64,000 bases of DNA from Pieris napi (lineage: Eukaryota > Arthropoda > Insecta > Lepidoptera > Pieridae): contig NC_062256.1 in assembly GCF_905475465.1 (NCBI RefSeq), positions 3,481,662 through 3,545,661 of the forward strand, in the 5' to 3' direction. Within the stretch, counting starts at the first letter, position 1. Every line of letters begins with the position of its first letter. Under the pieces are notes generated by a model. The model was given only the letters and a program-made list of their open reading frames with translations. It did no database searches and was not told the origin of the DNA. Shown in pieces: positions 59,400-64,000 of the stretch. The translations under genes and the position numbers were made by a program.

Positions 59400-62300
59400 T
59401 TATAGTTTAATGTTATTATTTACAATAAATATACTTATAATACTATATACAAGGGGATTTAAATCTCGAAGAAGTAAAGAAATATTGGTAGGAAGGGGAA
59501 CAGAGAGAGATACTAAAGAAGTGTATAAGGAAGAATGGTCATATTTAGGACAAGAAAAGAAAACATGATTCAGGTCAGAATAGCTCTCGCCACACTCACA
59601 GGCGGTACTAGTTACGATACCAAGTTTGTGCAAATGAACTGGAAGGCTGTTATGTCCCAGACGCATACGGATTATAGTAGAAGTGGTGGTTTTACCAAGC
59701 GACAATTTGGCAAACCATGGCTTCCTGGGAACGGAAGACTGTATAGCATACAAGAAACGACCCTTAATCCGGCCTTTCTCTTCCCAACACATATTCCACG
59801 ATTTGTGGAGATATATGCCGGGCAAAGCAGCAAGATCATGGCCAAAATTCTTGTACGGGTGTACGTCACCGGTCTCAGTAGCACTGTTAGCCAAACTGTC
59901 AGCTTTTACATTTCCAGAGATACCACAGTGACTAGGTATCCAACAGAATGAAACTAAATAGTTGTGTAATTGGCAGTGCAACAGCTTTCTCTTACATTCA
60001 AATATTACATGAAAAAATGGGTTAAGTTTTAGTGAAAATTTTGCTAAGCTCTGTAAAGCACTTAAGGAATCGGTAAATATAACGGTTTTTTTGAGTTTGA
60101 AACACAACACATATTCAAGAGCTTTTAGTAGTCCAAAACATTCACCGGTAAAGACCGATGATTCCGGAGGTAATTTAATTTTCTGAACTATGTTGTATTG
60201 TTTGTGAAACACTCCAACACCAACACACCCATTGGAGTGTTTAGATGAATCTGTGTACATTTGATGCCAGTTAGGCCATTTGCTATTGACATTGCAATTA
60301 AAAATTGCATTGGCATTAAAATCAGATTTTTCAATGCCAAGAGAAAAGCAAATCTCTGGAGAAAGAAGAAGAGAATCATAAGAAGAGCTAAATAGAGGAA
60401 GTACATTAAAGGAATGAGTTGGGGCTTGTAATTGTTTGAATTTCAGGAAGCTTTTTAATAGACAAGGTATAGGTTTATGTGAAGAGGGTAATTTTAGAGA
60501 AAGAGACTCCAGTTTGGAGATGAGGGGATGATGGAACTGGACAATTCTAAAAATGAATCTATCTGACAGATATTGACGTCTTAAGTTTAATGGAGGGTCA
60601 CAACATTCTATTTGCAAAGCATTAACCGGGCTTGATTTCATGGCACCAGAAACAATCCTTAAAGCCCTAGACTGTATGAGGTCTAGTTTTCTAAAGCCAG
60701 CTACATTACCTGGATCTAAGAAAAAGGTCCCAAAATCCAGTACACTTCTAATAACAGCATTATACACCAACCTCAATGTGGCTGGGTGAGCACCCCACCA
60801 AACTCCACTGAGACATCTCAGCATGTTCAAGTGTCGCTCACATTTACCAACTACAAATTCGCAGTGTGGTTGACCTGTTAGTTTAGAATCAAGTATAACT
60901 CCTAAGAACTTTACTTGATTATAAACGGGTAATATATGACGATCATATGTTATAGTAGGTGAGGGAGGAGTTCGGGATTTAGTGAAAAGTACAACGGAAC
61001 TTTTTGAGGGAGACAGATCTAGGCCATTTGCCTCCATCCAGGATTTTAGCAAAGATAAAGAGGAGGAAACACGTTGTTCAGCAATACTTACACACATATC
61101 AGAGGCATAAATAACTAAGTCATCGGCATATTGTAATAAACAAACTGAATCTCCAATTGAATCTTCTAGGTCATATGTATAAATATTGTACAATAAAGGG
61201 CTCAGAACAGACCCTTGTGGCAAGCCCCTCCATACCAGCCTACTAGGCATATAAGGGCCGCCAACATCTAAAATAATTTTCCTCTCCGAAAGAAGATTGA
61301 CAATGAAATTAGTTAAAAAATAAGGAACCTTTAATTTATTTAATTTACTTTTAAGAATATGTAACAAAACGTTATCATAAGCCGAATTAATATCCAAGAA
61401 AGCAGCGACTACTGACTTTTTATCTGTGAAAGCATTACGAATGTCCGTAACTAATATGCCTAAATTGTCACATACACTTTTACCTTTTCGAAATCCAAAC
61501 TGAGTTGGGGACAGATATTCGTTATTTTCTATATACCATTCAAGCCGATTTTTAATTAAATGTTCAACAACTTTTGTTATCACCGATGACAAGACAATCG
61601 GACGATATGATTTAATATCAGATCGTACCTTAGACGGTTTTAAAAATGGCAGCACTATTTGACTTCGCCAAGATGGCGGTATGTCATTTGTCAATAGAAC
61701 TTTATTTATTAAATTTAAAAAGAAATTTAATCCATTTTCACCAAGGTGAGACAGAAATGAATATGGGATCCCATCTTCCCCAGGTGCACTGTCACTGACG
61801 TAATTTAATACACCTTTTAATTCCACTAACGTGAAAGGTAGATTTAGAGAGGAAGGGGCGGCATCAGAGTTATTTTGTTTAGAAGAGTGGATAAAGTCTC
61901 TAAGTGGAGCAGAAGGAGGAGCCAAGCGATCAAGGAATTGATCAGCTAACTCTATAGGAAGTAACGACGTGTTAGAAGGATTGACAGCTGACCTAAATCT
62001 TTTGATATTTCGCCAAATGACAGTTGAATGTGTTCCAGGTGATAAGGTGCTACAAAATTTCCTCCACCCCTCAGATTTCTTTTTTTTAAATAGCTTTTTA
62101 ACTTCTTTCATCACAGTCATTAAGGTCTCGTAGTTTTCCATAGACATATCATTGCGATAATTATGCTCAGCTGCCTTGCGTTTTTTAATACTTGTGGTAC
62201 ACTCTTCGTCCCACCATGGTGGAGATGGCAACTTATTACTACGCGGATTTTTCTTTGGAAAAACATTATCAGCTGATTCTAATAAAACAGTTTTGAAATA

Positions 62301-63086
62301 ATTACTATCTGTGACATTAATTTCTGAGCAAGTATTAATTTTCTCTTCTACTAATAAAGTGTATTGACTCCATTTAGAGTCAATGATTTTGTGTTTGAGG
62401 CGAGAGTTATGAATAAACATGTTACTATTTTTTTTACAGGGAAATGAAATGATTATTGGATAATGATCACTATTGTAAGATGAACACAAAGTAGACCAAG
62501 ATAGAGAAGATGCTAAATTGGGAGTACAAATGGACAGGTCAATGGCACTAATTGCTTCACCAGGTTTTGTGAGGCGAGTAGGAGAACCCGAGTTTAAAAT
62601 GCACAGGTTATACATGTCTAAGATATCCAATAATGCATACCCATAACTATTAGAAACCGAGCTACCCCAAGATGTGTGATGAGAGTTGAAATCACCCAGA
62701 ATCATGAAAGGCTGAGGAAGCACTGAAATTAAGTTTTTAATTTCATTGAAAATTTGCAAGGAGGGGTGAGGGACATAGATAGAGACAAAACAGATATCAT
62801 CAACAATAGCTGCAATAATAGAAAAGCTGTCACTATGTGAAGGAAGAGGGAAGGAAGAAAAGGTGCTAGAGTTTCTGATGAGCAGGCATACACCACCATA
62901 CCCATCAGCCCTGTCTTCTCTTAAGCATAAATAACCAGGGATTTTAAATACATGATCTGGCTTTAACCAGGTTTCAGATAGAGAAAAAATAAAAGGATTA
63001 AAAGTATTTATAATATGTATAATTTCATGTTTTTTGTTAATTATACTGCGGCAGTTCCATTGAACTAGCCTGTCCATGTTGGCCAT
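59400..63086 (-). CDS. LINE ORF2: endonuclease, reverse transcriptase, RNase H
   Basis: 1228 residues without a stop or frameshift. The N-terminal apurinic-type endonuclease shows QWNCRSI, SETWL, GDFNSHHTSWGS and SDHYPII, with its catalytic residues present. The central RT has FLDINSAYDNV, GLPQGSVLSPLLYNIYTYDL and YADDLVIYA (Asp pair intact). A C-terminal RNase H has YTDSS, GECFGLLKALEYV, FTDSLSALQSL and SHCGISGNVKADSLAN, so the acidic residues are there. A Cys-His stretch (ACECGESYSDLNHVFFSC) ends the protein. Such proteins nick the target and copy the element RNA in place. The start overlaps ORF1 by about 50 nt in another frame, so translation may use reinitiation or a shift. Intactness suggests a recent insertion. 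Confidence 0.92.
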   Translation of the reverse strand: MANMDRLVQWNCRSIINKKHEIIHIINTFNPFIFSLSETWLKPDHVFKIPGYLCLREDRADGYGGVCLLIRNSSTFSSFPLPSHSDSFSIIAAIVDDICFVSIYVPHPSLQIFNEIKNLISVLPQPFMILGDFNSHHTSWGSSVSNSYGYALLDILDMYNLCILNSGSPTRLTKPGEAISAIDLSICTPNLASSLSWSTLCSSYNSDHYPIIISFPCKKNSNMFIHNSRLKHKIIDSKWSQYTLLVEEKINTCSEINVTDSNYFKTVLLESADNVFPKKNPRSNKLPSPPWWDEECTTSIKKRKAAEHNYRNDMSMENYETLMTVMKEVKKLFKKKKSEGWRKFCSTLSPGTHSTVIWRNIKRFRSAVNPSNTSLLPIELADQFLDRLAPPSAPLRDFIHSSKQNNSDAAPSSLNLPFTLVELKGVLNYVSDSAPGEDGIPYSFLSHLGENGLNFFLNLINKVLLTNDIPPSWRSQIVLPFLKPSKVRSDIKSYRPIVLSSVITKVVEHLIKNRLEWYIENNEYLSPTQFGFRKGKSVCDNLGILVTDIRNAFTDKKSVVAAFLDINSAYDNVLLHILKSKLNKLKVPYFLTNFIVNLLSERKIILDVGGPYMPSRLVWRGLPQGSVLSPLLYNIYTYDLEDSIGDSVCLLQYADDLVIYASDMCVSIAEQRVSSSLSLLKSWMEANGLDLSPSKSSVVLFTKSRTPPSPTITYDRHILPVYNQVKFLGVILDSKLTGQPHCEFVVGKCERHLNMLRCLSGVWWGAHPATLRLVYNAVIRSVLDFGTFFLDPGNVAGFRKLDLIQSRALRIVSGAMKSSPVNALQIECCDPPLNLRRQYLSDRFIFRIVQFHHPLISKLESLSLKLPSSHKPIPCLLKSFLKFKQLQAPTHSFNVLPLFSSSYDSLLLSPEICFSLGIEKSDFNANAIFNCNVNSKWPNWHQMYTDSSKHSNGCVGVGVFHKQYNIVQKIKLPPESSVFTGECFGLLKALEYVLCFKLKKTVIFTDSLSALQSLAKFSLKLNPFFHVIFECKRKLLHCQLHNYLVSFCWIPSHCGISGNVKADSLANSATETGDVHPYKNFGHDLAALPGIYLHKSWNMCWEEKGRIKGRFLYAIQSSVPRKPWFAKLSLGKTTTSTIIRMRLGHNSLPVHLHKLGIVTSTACECGESYSDLNHVFFSCPKYDHSSLYTSLVSLSVPLPTNISLLLRDLNPLVYSIISIFIVNNNIKL

Positions 63087-64000
63087 TATTAATATGAGTG
63101 TAGGTATGAATTAAATTAGCAGCGTGGGACGGTATAGATAAATTGGGTTGTGAAAGTAATTTGATTAATGTAGTAATTAGCTCTGCTATTGTCTGTGAGT
63201 TTACATTAGAGGATGATGGATATGCACAACCATTAGATGGCTCTGGTATATTATAGTCTCTTACAAGAGACTCATGTGCAACATGATCGTAACCTTTACT
63301 TTGTTGAGGAGGGGTTCTAGGTTTAGTAAAAAAAGTTTTTTTGTAAGATAGTGTACGTGGAGGTGGTGAACCAGGCAAAACTGTATTTCCACCAGGAAGA
63401 GATTTATTTGGGATAGAGGATACTATATCTGCAAATGACTTAGATATGGGGGGATGTAGTTTTGATGCTTCAACATAGGACAGGCTATTCTCTGCCATTG
63501 ATAGTTTAATGTTGGTTTGTCTCACATACTCTGGGCACTTTTTGCTTGAAGCAAAGTGCAGCCCAGAGCATGAGCAGCAAGAACCGTGGTCTTCCTCCAC
63601 ATTACAAGTATTTCCAGTGTGGCCCTGACCACACTTGTAACACCTAGGCTTTGACCTGCATTGGACCTTAGTGTGTCCAAAGCGGCAGCAATTAAAACAT
63701 TGAATAGTCGGATATATATATAAATTAACGGGCATAGAGTTGTAACACATAAATACACGTTTAGGCAAAACTTGTCCATCAAATGTAAACACAACTGTTT
63801 GCGAAGGTTTCCATGTAGGTGTGTTGTTTACCATGACTTTATAGTTAAGTCGCCTGAGTTTCAGAATTTCTCCACACCCAATGGGTACGTTAGTGTTCTC
63901 CATAATATCCTCAGGAGACCACTCGGTTGGGACTCCCTTAACTAAACCCATCCTTGTAATATTAAAAGTTGGGATAAAAGCCTTCATGTTGTTAGCAGGT
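63037..64000 (-). CDS. LINE ORF1: gag-like CCHC protein, partial
   Basis: The frame is open to the window edge; an internal ATG at 63987 is probably not the true start, since the frame continues upstream without a stop. The C-terminal half has zinc knuckles CFNCCRFGHTKVQC and CYKCGQGHTGNTC plus a third Cys cluster (CCSCSGLHFASSKKC), as in ORF1 proteins that bind element RNA. It then runs through Pro/Ser-rich sequence to a stop at 63037. Confidence 0.88.
   Translation of the reverse strand, partial: PANNMKAFIPTFNITRMGLVKGVPTEWSPEDIMENTNVPIGCGEILKLRRLNYKVMVNNTPTWKPSQTVVFTFDGQVLPKRVFMCYNSMPVNLYIYPTIQCFNCCRFGHTKVQCRSKPRCYKCGQGHTGNTCNVEEDHGSCCSCSGLHFASSKKCPEYVRQTNIKLSMAENSLSYVEASKLHPPISKSFADIVSSIPNKSLPGGNTVLPGSPPPRTLSYKKTFFTKPRTPPQQSKGYDHVAHESLVRDYNIPEPSNGCAYPSSSNVNSQTIAELITTLIKLLSQPNLSIPSHAANLIHTYTHINNGQHGQASSMELPQYN

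Larger units (their letters stand above)
59167..64000 (-). mobile_element. non-LTR retrotransposon, ORF1 and ORF2 open, 5' end outside window
   Basis: On the minus strand: ORF1 (from beyond 64000 to 63037), ORF2 (63086-59400), a 3' UTR of about 200 bp and a poly(A) tail (T-run at 59167-59198). The endonuclease-RT-RNase H order fits I-type elements. The last ~60 bp (59203-59270) match the tail of SINE family A and can fold into a small stem-loop. Target duplications cannot be judged because the 5' end is missing. Confidence 0.9.

Overview
This is an AT-rich, intron-rich eukaryotic window, almost certainly from an insect and most likely a butterfly or moth (Lepidoptera). The evidence is GT-AG introns, tRNA-derived SINEs, short 3' fragments of a non-LTR element scattered on both strands, small Helitron-like elements and many MITEs. 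No bacterial-type operon, rRNA gene, true tRNA gene or CRISPR array is visible. Gene models were assembled by hand from splice signals and reading-frame phase, so exon edges are predictions.

Four host genes can be supported. (1) On the minus strand, 19230 down to 3582, an 18-exon gene encodes a secreted lysosomal-type alpha-mannosidase (GH38) of about 1463 residues. Its frame is intact, but catalytic acids are replaced and about 470 extra Ser/Thr/Glu-rich residues interrupt the C-terminal half. (2) On the plus strand, 21841 to 40178, a gene encodes a repetitive protein of about 2308 residues. One 5.6-kb exon carries about 20 copies of a ~37-residue repeat. I do not recognise the protein; it resembles large muscle or cytoskeletal scaffolds. 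(3) On the plus strand, 41026 to 44046, a 7-exon Ccs gene encodes the copper chaperone for superoxide dismutase. Its domain I has lost the usual MxCxxC copper motif. (4) On the minus strand, 59097 down to 48027, a 9-exon gene encodes a ZAD-C2H2 zinc-finger protein with nine fingers. Its last finger is split by a ~6-kb intron full of nested transposons.

The rest is mobile DNA. The right edge (59167-64000, minus) holds a non-LTR retrotransposon with an open endonuclease-RT-RNase H ORF and a gag-like ORF1 that leaves the window. Its 3' end matches the tails of two SINEs at 14361 and 54324, so the window appears to hold both a SINE family and its LINE partner. The last intron of the zinc-finger gene contains a decayed DIRS-type element (tyrosine recombinase, inverted terminal repeats and an internal complementary region) inside a TA-flanked pogo-like element. 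Between Ccs and the zinc-finger gene lies a TAA-flanked DNA transposon that carries a THAP-domain gene and is itself invaded by a Harbinger remnant. Helitron-like copies sit in both orientations, including a head-to-tail pair.

Several insertions lie very close to splice sites: a SINE in the 5' splice site of mannosidase exon 6, a Helitron 15 nt before Ccs exon 6, and a MITE 15 nt after an exon of the repeat-protein gene. The first 2.7 kb shows no recognisable gene.
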